Source: Phaseolus vulgaris (Eukaryota; Streptophyta; Magnoliopsida; Fabales; Fabaceae). From it: DNA of 64,000 bases. The notes below the pieces were generated by a model that searched no databases, was not told the origin of the DNA, and was given only the letters and a program-made list of their open reading frames with translations. Location: NCBI RefSeq assembly GCF_000499845.2, contig NC_023758.2, positions 49,438,921-49,502,920 on the forward strand, written 5' to 3'. Below are positions 25,977 through 36,789 of this stretch, piece by piece; position 1 is the first letter of the stretch; each line of letters starts with the position of its first letter. The position numbers were made by a program, and so were the translations under genes.

Positions 25977-27807
25977 TCAATCAAACGCTAAAAGCTCATC
26001 CAGCTGTTCATCTGTCCAATGGGGGACTGAACTTTTTTTATTTTCCATCTGCCTCTGACTTTCTAAGTGATTTTCTATCTGCCTCTGACTTTCTAAGTGA
26101 TTTTCTATCTGCCTCTGACTTTCTAAGTGATTTTCCATCCCAGTTTTTTCGGCTTGAGATGTATGAACTGAGTTTGTTGTAGAACTATTGCCTTGAGCAA
26201 TCCGCGCTAAACTGTCGGCTTCTTCATCCAATCTAGGAGGGTTGGGTTGATCTTCCATCTCACAATCAAGCTCACCAACACAGTGTACTTGCACATGTCC
26301 AGCATTATCCAGACTCAATGGGAAGTTCTCTCTTTCCGAAACAGTTTCAAGGTTTTGATACTTTTCATTATCTCTGTGACAGATAGTTGAACCCAAAACT
26401 TCAGCCCTCTGCCAGTCAACATCTGCTACTTGTCTAGAGCTTGACTCAAGTCTGAGATCAGACATGGTTTCTTCATTTCTTTCCCGTGGCGGAGAGAATG
26501 TACCTCCCGATGCCAATAACCCTTCAAGCCTTTCTGTTGCAAAGAGAGCCATGTATGAATTTCCAATAACTCGGCAACATCAATTACACATAAAAATGTG
26601 TTCAGGAATACTTGATTCATAGATGTGCACATACCCACACTAGGTGTAGTTCGTATCACTGGGCGTACAGGATCTATTAATTGTTGTGATGGAGGTCCAC
26701 AGTCCTTGGAGAAGACCTGTGTAACATATTAACAAGCTATGGGGGGCACACAAACAAATACCTTTCAACAATAAGCACATATATAGTACAAGGATTATAC
26801 AGTTTTCATCCAATCATAAATGTATCAAGTCTCTCGATTTTTGCAATAAATACCTTGAAAGACATATCTACTGAGATTTCTGATTGATTTACGTTGACAG
26901 TGCACAGAAATTACAATTAATAAGAGAAGATAGTGTATTCAACAGTGTCATCTAATCACAGACTGGCATATATGGTAAATCTCATAGAATATGGAATTGA
27001 ATTCATTAACAAATTGGGAGTAACCTGAAATGAAAAACAGAGACGACCCTATGGCATACCTGGAGAATGTTGCGCACTGTTACATTCAGATAACAGGTAG
27101 AGCGGGTTGGACAAAACACAGCAACCTGTGTGAAGCATAACAGAATTAAATGAAAGCAAGGAAAACGTGTGAGACAGAGCAGGGAAAAAAGTAGCAAGGA
27201 GAAAGACCTCTTGCAGAACCAAGACAGAATCAACAGCGATGCCCTTCCTAAATTCTGGCTGCGCGAAGACTTTGCGATGGACACTGGCACTAACAGTGAC
27301 TGTAGGATCCTGAAATGGGAAATTCGTATGAATCTTCTCACGAAACGAAGATGACAACAGTTGTCTATATATACATAGTTGCATTGCAGTGAGTAAAAGT
27401 AGAGCGAGTACCTTGAGCGTAATCGTCATGTCTCCGAGACCGTTGGGGGTGCAGGATTTGATAACAGCCACGACCAGAGGCACTCTCTCGATGTTCTTGA
27501 TTGAGTTCAACGGCGTGCCGTGTGCCGCGTCATCAGCGTCCACCATACCCTGCGAGCGAACGAATTGGATGGCGCAGAGCCAGGGATTGGTGCTGAAATC
27601 GCGGTGGCTTTCGCGGCCGACGCGCCTTAGGAACTCTTGAGTGGGGAGGGGGTGGTCGCGGCTGCGGTTGCTCATGACGGCTTGAACGGCGCCGGCGGGA
27701 CCTGGAATGAGGGAAGAGGAGCTGGAATGCGCGTTGCAAGGGCGGAGGAAGGCGGAGGTATCGGAGTCATCGACGTCAAGTGCTTCCCAGGGTTCTTCCA
27801 TTTCCAT
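25977..27807 (-). CDS. HROB: HROB-like homologous recombination OB-fold protein
   Basis: Animal HROB (MCM8IP/C17orf53) loads the MCM8-MCM9 helicase for DNA synthesis during homologous recombination; the same role here is inferred from the domain. Minus-strand exons: 27807-27412, 27309-27208, 27125-27060, 26716-26635, 26533-25977; 400 residues. The first in-frame ATG is at 27807; an in-frame TTG lies further upstream. A conserved IPGPAG motif is at residues 34-39. The DUF4539-type OB domain spans about 108-192: VPLVVAVIKSCTPNGLGDM, KDPTVTVSASVHRKV, LVLQEVAVFCPTRSTCYLNV. After it comes a low-conservation linker, then three near-identical decapeptides ENHLESQRQ(I/M) at residues 349-378. The protein ends in WTDEQLDELLAFD, an acidic helix-like tail that could be a partner motif. 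The family call relies on the OB domain and is fairly strong; cellular function in plants is not shown by sequence. Confidence 0.83.
26041..26139 (-). repeat. In-frame 30-bp minisatellite in the HROB-like last exon
   Basis: Three consecutive 30-bp units (26041-26070, 26071-26100, 26101-26130) plus a 9-base partial fourth copy. They differ at a single C/T position. Each unit encodes the ten residues ENHLESQRQ(I/M), so copy-number change would keep the frame. Confidence 0.97.
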
Positions 27808-27899
27808 CGCGCGGGAAAAGAAATCGCCGGTTACTTCCTTTTCTTCTCTTTGGTTGGGCCCATCATGGGCTAGGCCCAACTCGAAATTATTTCTTACGT

Positions 27900-28260
27900 T
27901 TTTAAGAGTTTTTTTCCTGCACCCCTATGTTTTTCTTCCTGCCCTCCACAATTTTTAAAAATCCAAAATTAGCCTTGTTCTTTTATTTGAAAAATGGAAC
28001 CTGCATTTTTTGAATTACGAATTTGAGAAACCGGAAAGAATTTTTTGCATTATGGATTCTGAAATTTGAAAACATAATATGGATCTACAAATCGGAAGAT
28101 TATCGAACTCACCAATCCGAAAGATTTACGGATGCATCAATCTTGGAGTTTTGCGAATTCAACATTCTGGAAGACAAAAAACAAAGTGTGGATTTCCTAT
28201 ATTTTGTAAACCTAGCGAGAATTGCACTTTCTGGAATCACAACACATGTACTATGAAAAA
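27900..28260. repeat. Degenerate repeat block, TGCACC-end family
   Basis: Begins with TTTTTTTCCTGCACCCCTAT then CCTGCCCTCCACAATTTTTA. It continues as imperfect alternations of 'gaattacgaatttgag', 'attatggattctgaaattt', 'gatctacaaatcggaag'. The opening matches blocks at 38.38 kb and 54.82 kb. Short plus-strand open frames across it look like by-products of the repeat. Confidence 0.45.
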
Positions 28261-29046
28261 GAAAATCTACAATAAAAACGAAACTATAAATTTGAAAACC
28301 AAAAAAAAAAATTACTTACCTTCTTCTTCGAAGAGAGAACCGCTAAGACAAACCATCGAACTACTATCAAGTCGCCAGAGATTTCATCACCAAAAGAAAC
28401 ACCTTCCAGTACCAAAAGATGAAATATTGCCACCGTTGAGAGAGCAATACAAATTGTCAATGTGCTGTGTGAAAAGGAAGAAGAAAGAGTAGAGTGTGGG
28501 TATTGTGTTCATTTTAGGATTTTAGAAAATATATTTTTATGTAAAATCTGTAAAAAGAATTTGCAAAATATGAAAAATTGTAGTATTTCACTTGAAGTTT
28601 TGTAAGCTGATTATGTTGTGTATTAGATTTTAAATATTTTAAGCATTTTGTAAATATAGAATATGACTTAAATTGCGTTATTAACAGATAAAATACTTTT
28701 GAATTTTAATTACTATAACCTTTATTTAGATTCAAAATTCTCAGTGTAATGGTAGGAAAGTTTTGCCTAAGCATTCATTAGTAGTAGACTTTCTTCCATT
28801 GAGTTTGATATACTGAAATTTAAATATATGTAAACATTTGTTTTAAATTCATCAACAAAATATTTTAATTATATTGTTTTTCTTTATGACCAATGTTTGC
28901 ATTATAGTTTGATCACTTGATTTATTTAATTGTGATTTGATTGGTATAAAAAAAAAACTTTTAAATGTAGATTTGATGGAAGATGGAGGTGGTGAAAATA
29001 GAAGAGAAGCAGGAAATTGGAGGGTGAAGAGAGGCGGAAGGGAAGA

Positions 29047-29111
29047 ACGTACACGTTGAAGGTGCATGGCATGCATGCAATTCTTCTACCTCTCTCCTCT
29101 CTTCTATAAAA
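29047..29111 (+). promoter_or_regulatory. CAR gene promoter: ACGT cores, RY element and TATA box
   Basis: Within 65 bases there are two ACGT cores (29047-29050 and 29053-29056, in AACGTACACGTTG), an RY element CATGCATG at 29070-29077, and a clear TATA box TATAAAA at 29105-29111. ACGT cores bind bZIP ABF/ABI5 factors and RY elements bind B3 factors of the ABI3/FUS3 group. Combination with the abscisic-acid-related gene downstream suggests ABA or seed control; this is inference from motifs. Confidence 0.55.
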
Positions 29112-29384
29112 CCAAAACAACCTTAACAAACATTAATCTCTTTCTCTCAAATCCCATCACACAAACATTCTATTTCTCTCTGTCTCTCTCTCTTCCTCCT
29201 AACCATAATAACCACACCAACCAATTATAGAAGCACCCCAAATAACCCAATTCTGGTAACCTAGTAATATTTTTAGTCTTATTTTGATTCTTGGTAGAAC
29301 ATAATGAACTGTAAATAACAAGTTATATATGTTTGAATTTGGCACAGGAAAGAGAGGGGGAGGGAGACAGTGATTGATTGGGAC

Positions 29385-30149
29385 ATGGACGGATTACTCG
29401 GCCTTCTACGAATTCACGTCAAGCGTGGTGTCGACCTCGCCATTCGCGATGTCAGCACAAGTGATCCTTACGTTGTCGTTAAGATGGACAAGCAGGTCAC
29501 TTCTTTTACATTTCATCACATCAGCAAATTCTTCTAAATTTCTTCAAACTTTTTAATCGTAAACCTCTTTCTTCAGAAGCTCAAAACCAGTGTCATCAAA
29601 AAGGATATTAACCCTGAGTGGAACGAAGATCTTACCTTTTCTGTCACAGATCCCTCTTGTCCATTGATAATGGTAAGCATTCATAACCTATCTAACGTAT
29701 TCATAACCTATCTAACGTGTTATACAAATGTCAGTGTCTGATGCATTCATACCTATGTAACGTGTTATACGAATGTCAGTGTCTGATATCTGATACGATG
29801 AACACGTTATAATTGTTGTATCAGTTGTGTTCTGATGCATTAATTTTGAATGCAGACTGTGTATGATCATGACACATTCAGCATGGATGACAAAATGGGA
29901 GATGCAGAATTTGATATCTCACCATATATAGAAGCAGTGAAGATGGAAGTGGATGATCTTCCGAATGGAACCATAATCACCAGAATGCTACCATGCAGGA
30001 CGAACTGTCTGGCGGAGGAAAGTTGCGTGGTTTATGAGAATGGTAAAATTCTACAAAATGTTGTTCTAAGACTACGACATGTTGAATGTGGTGAGCTGGA
30101 ATTTCAATTGGAATGGATTAGTCTTCCAGGGGCAAAGTCTTTAGCATAG
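29385..30149 (+). CDS. CAR: C2-domain protein of the CAR (C2-domain ABA-related) family
   Basis: Small calcium-dependent membrane-binding C2 protein; CAR proteins recruit PYR/PYL ABA receptors to the plasma membrane in Arabidopsis. Coding exons 29385-29495, 29577-29672 and 29856-30149 encode 166 residues, the normal family length; all introns are phase 0. The C2 domain starts at once (MDGLLGLLRIHVKRGVDLAIRD). Likely Ca2+ ligands are Asp22, Asp27, Asp73, Asp75 and Asp80/81 in the loops RDVSTSDPYVV and YDHDTFSMDDKMGD. The later LPNGTIITRM and NCLAEESCVVYENGKI segments correspond to the plant-specific insertion that distinguishes CAR proteins from other C2 proteins. The end is ECGELEFQLEWISLPGA. 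A leader intron lies at about 29256-29347. The individual CAR number cannot be assigned. Confidence 0.94.
29679..29787. repeat. Nested short tandem repeats in CAR intron 2
   Basis: A 20-base unit ATTCATAACCTATCTAACGT is repeated in tandem (29679-29718). A longer unit containing GTGTTATAC(A/G)AATGTCAGTG plus TCTGAT then follows twice (about 29716-29743 and 29761-29787). All lies inside the intron 29673-29855, close to the donor. Confidence 0.85.
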
Positions 30150-30562
30150 CATCGTTTCAACAACTATTATGCATGCTTAACAGTTACCACTATGTCTGTA
30201 CTCATAATTTCTGCTTCTTTTTCTCCCATTTATAGTGTAAGAGACTCACCTCAACTCACCTCACTCATAATCACAACATATTTATGCTCTTTTTGTATAT
30301 TTTTACAGGTTTTTAAGTCTCGTGTAATCATTAAATGATGCTTTACAAAGGTATTAATATATTTCAATGATAATGGTTAATTTATAATATATGGTTGGAG
30401 AGAATTTCAAAGGAGCTCCTAAGATGTAGGTTTGTAACCTCTTCATAAGATAATTAAGATTTTCATCTTTCACTTCAAAATATTTTTTTCCATATTAATC
30501 AAGAGACTTAGTTTCTCACTCATTCTTCTGATGTAATAATTTGCACAAAAACTTGTTTTTCC

Positions 30563-30680
30563 CATTGGACTTTAAGCTTAACTCAACTCCATCAAACCAA
30601 TTCATAGGGTTGAGGTTTACACCCACTTATATACAATGAAAGACTCTAATATCTAGTCGATGTGAGATCTTCAATAGCTC
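30563..30680 (+). repeat. Dispersed legume-type repeat (GACTTTAAGC family), copy 1
   Basis: Contains GGACTTTAAGCTTAACTCAA, then CATAGGGTTGAGGTTTACAC, then CCACTTATATACAATGAAAG and CGATGTGAGATCTTC. The same order of motifs recurs at about 57.93-58.13 kb in two adjacent copies. No coding capacity; I recognise the motif string as widespread in legume intergenic DNA, but the element class is unknown to me. Confidence 0.65.
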
Positions 30681-32059
30681 TTTACACTCGCTTCTTTAAT
30701 TAATTAATTAATGTATCAGCAACTTGAACTCTTCTATGTCAGATTTTTCTTGATCTTTATAAATACAAAGTATAGTTCCTCTGTTGTTTCAACAAGAATA
30801 TGTAATCATTCATCCTTATAAAAACAGATTGATTATTATAATTTTTTTAACTATTCTAACTCGAATTACATATACATATTGTATCATCATAATTTATATA
30901 TACTGAAATTTAAATATTAAAGTTTAAAAAATTATATCTTATATTTTTCTAATATTTGAAACATGTTCACAACAAAAAAAGGAATTGGAAAAAAATATAA
31001 AACGCTTTTCATGAATCTAAAAACTTCACTTAAGCTATATTTCATCTTCTAAATTATCAAATACGATCTTCACATTTCACTCAGACTCACAATAAATTAA
31101 AGAAAAAAATATAAGAGAAAAATATTGGTTAGTTCCTATATTTTGATGTGTACCCACCATTTTGTGATGTAGAACCAAACACGAGTTTAAGCTTCAATTT
31201 TTAAAACACAAGGAAGTTATGTTTTTCTTTTAATATAAAGCAAAACAGGTCTAAATCCGAAAACCTGCATCATCTCAAACTCTATGGTGCATTAGATTCA
31301 GAATGTAGCAGTGTATTTTCATGCATCAGTTACCTGTGTTCATGTTCCAACACAGCAGGAACCAAAAAGAGCACCATAAACTGTGTGGTTGTTTGATTTG
31401 TGTTAATAATGTTTGTTATTACATGAATATGTGTAAATTTGTGTAGAGTGGTTTTGGTGATTGAAGAGAGAGAAGGTGTTGGAAGAGGAAAGAGAAGTGT
31501 GATTTCTACGAAATTGACTTGAAGGATATCGTATAATGTGTTTGAAATTGGATGTGAATCCACACAAATATGCTTCATTGCCCAACAAAGTATTTATTTT
31601 TGTACGAGGCAAAGAGATAAGACATTGGTTGAAGGAATGGAGTAGGTAAGAGATTAGAAAAAAGAAATGAAATGCATGCACAGTTTTATGGTCTTAGGAA
31701 ACATAAAAACCCATGGTAGTGCGTGCAACTTAAGACAAGAATGCATGGTGTTCAGAATTTGGAGAATTGAATATCTAACTAAACTTTCATTCTATGCTCT
31801 CTTCAATGCCTTCTCATCATTAACTTCCACGCATGCCTCACTTATCACTTCCACCACATATAAATATACTACTATTTCCTTCTTTTTCTTAATCAATATT
31901 TCAAATTTTCATTTCATTTATGTCCTAGGAAATTTCCACTTTACCTACCTAACTAGACGGGATTGGAACTAAAAGAATTATTTTCTTTCTTCTTAGTCAG
32001 TCCATAGGTTAGTTTGCACTTTCTTCTTTCCTTTTGTTATTCTAGTACTTCTCCACTCT

Positions 32060-32470
32060 TTGTCTTCGTGAACTCTTAGTTCGAATCTTCGTGAACTCTT
32101 AGTTCGAATGTTACTTGTAAAAGGCACTCCGACGCTCAAATTAGAATTTGGTGTTCGACACTATTAGTAATGGATTATGACATATCTAATTCTTGAAATT
32201 GTGTCTATTTATGTGATTATTATGGATAATTTGTTATTTAACGGGATTAAGAATTTGAATCATGATTGAAAATGTATTGTCTAGTGTTTAATAACTGATT
32301 AATCTTGATATTTATCTATCTTTAATAACTGATTAATCTTGATATTTATCTGTTTCGACGTAATGGTTTTGGTCGTCGGATCTGACAGGTGTCGGTCCGT
32401 TCGATACACTAAGAAAATATTTTTTTTTAGTTTTTTTGTTTAAGGGTGCCACGACCGAGAGCCATTAAAG
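32060..32470. repeat. Possible retroelement remnant with short tandem duplications
   Basis: Two 23-base copies of TCTTCGTGAACTCTTAGTTC plus GAA (about 32063-32109) precede GTAAAAGGCACTCCGACGCT. A 30-base duplication (TTTAATAACTGATTAATCTT plus GATATTTATC) lies at about 32287-32350, followed by 'gtcgtcggatctgacaggtgtcggtccg'. The 'shows (A)GCGT(C)...CTTTTAC' string is shared in inverse orientation with about 37.95-37.99 kb. Confidence 0.35.
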
Positions 32471-32929
32471 GTTTTGGTTCTTTTGTTTAAGGTTACATAC
32501 TTTTTCAGTAACATTTTCTTTTCACTGCTGGTGCTGCTTTTTATACTATCAATCTATGATTACTTTTTCTTTGTTTTTTATAATTTTATTCTTACAAACT
32601 TCAAAATTCTTAAAATACTTATTCTGAAATATAATTGCAGGAAGAGTTTGCTTTTTACTATAAAAAATATAAAGGTTAATTCGTATACTAGTCTCAGAAA
32701 AAATATTAGTATTATCCAACTGATAATATATGCATCCGCTGAGTTAGTTACACTGCTATTTTGTCCTTGTTCCATTCAAGGGAATCTATTTTTCCTATAG
32801 AGAATTTATTCAACTGTAAAGTTATTTAAAATATTAATAATATTGTATCAGAATTACTTAAATATATTTTAACGAATACTTGTTTGACTTATAACGTTAT
32901 TTTGATCGTTATTAAATTATCTATAATAT

Positions 32930-33120
32930 GTGAGTTGGTAATCTTGTGAATTAAATTATTTATAGTATACGAGTTGGTAAACTGAAAGAGGTGTGATAAA
33001 GATTTTACATCGTATACGAATTGATAATTTCGATCTGAAGGAGGTGTGATAAAGATCTTACATCGTATACGAGTTGGTAATCTCGATGTGAAGGAGGTGT
33101 AATAAAGATCTTACATTGCT
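32930..33120. repeat. About 55-bp tandem array upstream of PIN1
   Basis: Three or more imperfect units of the form GTATACGAGTTGGTAATCTC, then GATGTGAAGGAGGTGTGATA, then AAGATCTTACATC, starting near 32968, 33010 and 33065, with a decayed half-unit before them. Ends about 750 bases upstream of the PIN1 ATG. Confidence 0.8.
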
Positions 33121-33873
33121 TAGATATTAGTTTGCATGAAAGGAGTAGCTAAGAAAGTGAAGGCAAAGGCATGCAAGGCCTACTAGATTACGGGCATGTG
33201 ATGGTTTGTATCCTTTTGACCTCATGCATTTGTCCTACACTCTTACTGCTATATCCTACTCTCTCTCTTTATCTCTACATCACTCTCTCTATAACCTCTC
33301 TTTTCTTCAATTTTAATCAAATACCAATTATTCAACTATGAATAAGACCTATATCTAAGTTAATTTTGATCATTTATTATATAAAAAGTTGCACTGTCTA
33401 AGCAAACATGGAGAATTCATCTTGACTTTTGAACAAAATGTTTCTGCAGAATTAAGATAAAGAAATATAAAGGTATAATGAAATAGCAGAGAAAAGAAAG
33501 AGAAAAGTGGAAAACTAAACTACAGCTCATAGGAAGAAGAAACAGAGGATTCAAAGAGAAAGTTAAACACCTCTCTGCAAAACCATTGTTTCATCTATGC
33601 ACACTCCACTCCACTGAAGGCTCAAATCCAAACACACTTCAAAACTCTCTCTCTCTCTCTCTGCGTTGGGGACTGAACTGCAAGTGCACGCACGCACGTA
33701 CCTCTCGAAGCTCAAAAAATATTTGTTGTATTTTCACTGTTACCCAGCACCACCACACCACCTCAAAAACCACACACACCTCCTCTGCATCATCACCACC
33801 AACTTTCTCCTTTCTCTTCCACCTTCTCCCTTCAACCTCTGCTCTCTTCTTCTTTCTCCAAAGGAAGAGCAAA

Positions 33874-36789
33874 ATGATCACTTTAGCCGACTTTTACCAC
33901 GTCATGACCGCAATGCTGCCACTCTATGTGGCCATGTTACTCGCTTACGCGTCGGTCAAATGGTGGAAAATCTTCTCCCCGGACCAATGCTCCGGCATAA
34001 ACCGCTTCGTCGCTCTGTTCGCAGTCCCTCTGCTCTCCTTCCACTTCATCGCCTCCAACAACCCCTACCAGATGAACTTCCGGTTCATCGCGGCGGACAC
34101 GCTGCAGAAGACGATCGTGTTGGCGGTGCTGACGATCTGGAGCAACGTCAGCAAGAGGGGGTGTTTGGAATGGACCATAACTCTGTTCTCCATCTCCACC
34201 CTCCCCAACACGCTGGTGATGGGCATTCCGTTGCTGAAGGGGATGTACGGGGAATTCTCCGGGAGTTTGATGGTCCAAATAGTGGTCCTCCAGTGCATCA
34301 TCTGGTACACCTTGATGCTGTTCATGTTCGAGTACAGAGGCGCCAGAATGTTGATATCAGAGCAGTTTCCAGACAGTGGCGCCGCCATTGTCGCCATCCA
34401 CGTGGACTCCGATGTGATGTCGCTTGATGGACGACAGACCTTGGAAACGCAAGCCCAGATCATGGAGGACGGCAAGCTCCACGTCACCGTCAGAAAGTCC
34501 AACGCTTCCAGATCCGACATCTTCTCCAGAAGGTCCCATGGCTTCTCTTCCACCACCCCTCGCCCTTCCAACCTCACCAATGCAGAGATTTACTCTCTCC
34601 AATCCTCCACCAACCCCACTCCCAGAGCCTCCAGCTTCAACCACTCCGATTTCTACTCCATGATGGCCCCTCCTCGTACCTCCAACTTCGCCACCAACGA
34701 CGGTTATGCCTTCTCTGCTTCCAGAGGACCAACTCCCAGACCTTCCAACTACGACGAAGATGCTTCCGCAGCTGCTAATGCTAATGCCAACAACAACGAC
34801 AAACCCAGGCACCATTACCCTGCTCCTAACCCTGACATCTTCTCCCCCGCCGCGTATAAAAATGGCCCCAAGAAGCCCAATGGGCATGCCAGTGCCCCCT
34901 CCAAAGCAGAGGATCCAAACAGGGACCTTCATATGGTCGTTTGGAGTTCAAGTGCTTCCCCTGTTTCAGATGTGTTTGGTGGACATGAACACGATCATAG
35001 AGAAGTGAAGATAGCTGTGTCTCCCAAAAAAGGTTTTGTTTTCATGCATATAACTTGTAATTTAATCTTGATTTGGTTGTTTCTTATTCTGGTGGTTTTT
35101 TATGAACAGGGGAGGGTAACAGAGAGAGTGAAGAGGAGTACCTTGAGAAGGAGGGTTTTAGTTTTGGAAAGAGGGAGATTGAGAATGAGCATGAAGTTGA
35201 GAAAGCTGGGAACAGAAATCCAAAAACTATGCCTCCAACGAGTGTGATGACAAGACTTATTTTGATCATGGTGTGGAGGAAACTTATCAGAAACCCCAAC
35301 ACATATTCCAGCCTAATTGGCCTAACTTGGTCACTTATTTCCTTCAGGTAACTATTTTTCTTTTGATCTCTAGAGCATTTCATAGTATATAACCTCATCT
35401 TATAAACCTGTTGTTTTACAAGGTTGAGTTATGTACATCTTAATAACTTTCTCAACATTTTGGTTCTGAACATTCTTTTACTTCTTCTGAACTTGTGTTG
35501 TGTGTGTTTAGGTGGAACGTGGAAATGCCAGCCATAATTGCCAAGTCTATTTCCATATTGTCAGATGCAGGGCTTGGGATGGCCATGTTTAGTCTTGGTA
35601 AGTATACACATGGCTCTTCCTTCGTATTAACATGTTCTCACCTTTGTTTTCTTGGAAAAGAAAAAGAGGGGGCAGAAAATCTTTTCTAGTTCTCTGTTAG
35701 CTTTGGTTCATAACTTTTTATTATTATAAAATGTTTTGTTTTGATAAAGAAGTAGGCATGTGTGTGATGTGGTGTAGTTGTATGAATCTAGTGTAGCCAG
35801 AGAACAAAGTGAGCAAACAAACAGTATCGTGTTCCTTTTTCTATCTTGTGTTGGTGGGGTTGATGATGATGAAAGGTCTTTCACTACTACAAATTATACC
35901 ATTTCATAATATACTTAATATATAAGTGAGTGAAGTCACTGATTTTATGATGTTGAATTAGGATTTAAATCCACTTTTGATGTGCATGAGAACAGGTCTG
36001 TTCATGGCTTTGCAACCAAGGATCATAGCATGTGGAAATTCCACAGCAGCTTTTTCTATGGCCGTGAGATTCCTTACAGGTCCAGCTGTCATGGCCGTTG
36101 CTTCCATTGTTGTTGGACTCAAAGGTGTTCTCTTACACGTTGCCATTGTTCAGGTATAGATTCCTCTCTCTCTTTCTTTCTGCTAGCTTCTAACAAAACC
36201 AATACAATAATGTTCACTCACACAAGCTCAAAAAATTCCACTGCATTAAAATATGTGTCTGCATATGCCAAGATATGATATTATATTGCAACAAATACTC
36301 ACTCAAACCTCTTAATTGGTTCAATTTCCTGCTACAATGTCGATCTGCACCTTGGTTGGTTCCCTCATAAAAAGCTTAAAATTCTCTGCAAAATGAGTAA
36401 TATATTCACAAACTTACATCAGTCTACAAAATATCTTGAATCACAGGTTATATACTGAAATAGTTTTCAATGTATTATCATTACTATTTGAAAGGACAAG
36501 AAAACAAAAACCCAACATTTGACTGATTTGTTTGATTTTGTCATTTGAAAAAAATATACAGGCAGCTCTTCCTCAGGGAATTGTCCCATTTGTGTTTGCA
36601 AAGGAATACAATGTGCACCCTGATATTCTGAGCACTGGGTAAGTCCAAATTATGATTATAAAATGTGTTTTCTGGTAAAATATTGGAATTCTAATTGAAA
36701 AATGGTGTTGAAAATGCAGTGTTATTTTTGGGATGTTGATTGCATTGCCCATTACTCTGGTGTACTACATCTTGCTGGGGTTATTATGA
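33874..36789 (+). CDS. PIN1: Auxin efflux carrier, PIN1 clade (long-loop PIN)
   Basis: Polar plasma-membrane auxin exporter. Exons: 33874-35032, 35110-35347, 35512-35597, 35996-36153, 36562-36638, 36720-36789; 595 residues. An N-terminal five-helix bundle starts [20 protein letters not shown], a long hydrophilic loop spans about 160-435, and the C-terminal bundle ends YYILLGLL. The loop carries the three TPRxS phosphorylation motifs used by PID/WAG kinases, with serines at 232, 253 and 291 (AtPIN1: 231, 252, 290). The trafficking motif NPNTYSSL follows [36 protein letters not shown] and [18 protein letters not shown] segments match PIN1 closely. Exon 1 is notably GC-rich. PIN1 rather than PIN3/4/7 is supported by the loop. 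A 77-bp first intron has no in-frame stop. Confidence 0.96.

Larger units (their letters stand above)
27808..29384. other. Divergent intergenic region between HROB-like and CAR genes
   Basis: Starts with the short HROB-like leader, passes through a degenerate repeat block at about 27.90-28.26 kb, then AT-rich DNA. It ends with the CAR promoter and a leader intron (29256-29347, CTG|GTAACC...GGCACAG|G). No further gene is seen. Confidence 0.6.
30150..33873. other. Intergenic DNA and PIN1 leader/promoter
   Basis: CAR 3' flank, then AT-rich DNA with no gene. It contains a dispersed repeat at about 30.56-30.68 kb, possible retroelement remnants at about 32.05-32.47 kb, a ~55-bp tandem array at about 32.93-33.12 kb, and a CT-rich stretch at 33.24-33.30 kb. 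The CT-rich PIN1 leader starts around 33.5 kb and includes a (CT)n tract at 33646-33662. Confidence 0.55.

Noticed and set aside
26041..26139. Regular repeats that might suggest a CRISPR array
   Set aside because: Units are directly adjacent with no spacers and lie in a coding exon of a eukaryotic gene.
27006..27739. Alternative-frame ORFs across HROB-like exons
   Set aside because: They run through the defined introns or out of frame; the OB-fold exons join cleanly in another frame.
28023..28492. Two plus-strand ORFs between HROB-like and CAR
   Set aside because: They translate the degenerate repeat block; repetitive Lys/Asn/Ile-rich peptides without similarity.
32063..32109. Possible tRNA T-loop (TTAGTTCGAATCT)
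   Set aside because: It is part of a 23-base direct duplication; no acceptor stem, D-arm or anticodon arm could be formed around it.
34065..34932. Long minus-strand open frames antisense to PIN1 exon 1
   Set aside because: They mirror the GC-rich PIN1 coding exon, overlap each other, have skewed Gly/Val/Arg composition and no family resemblance.
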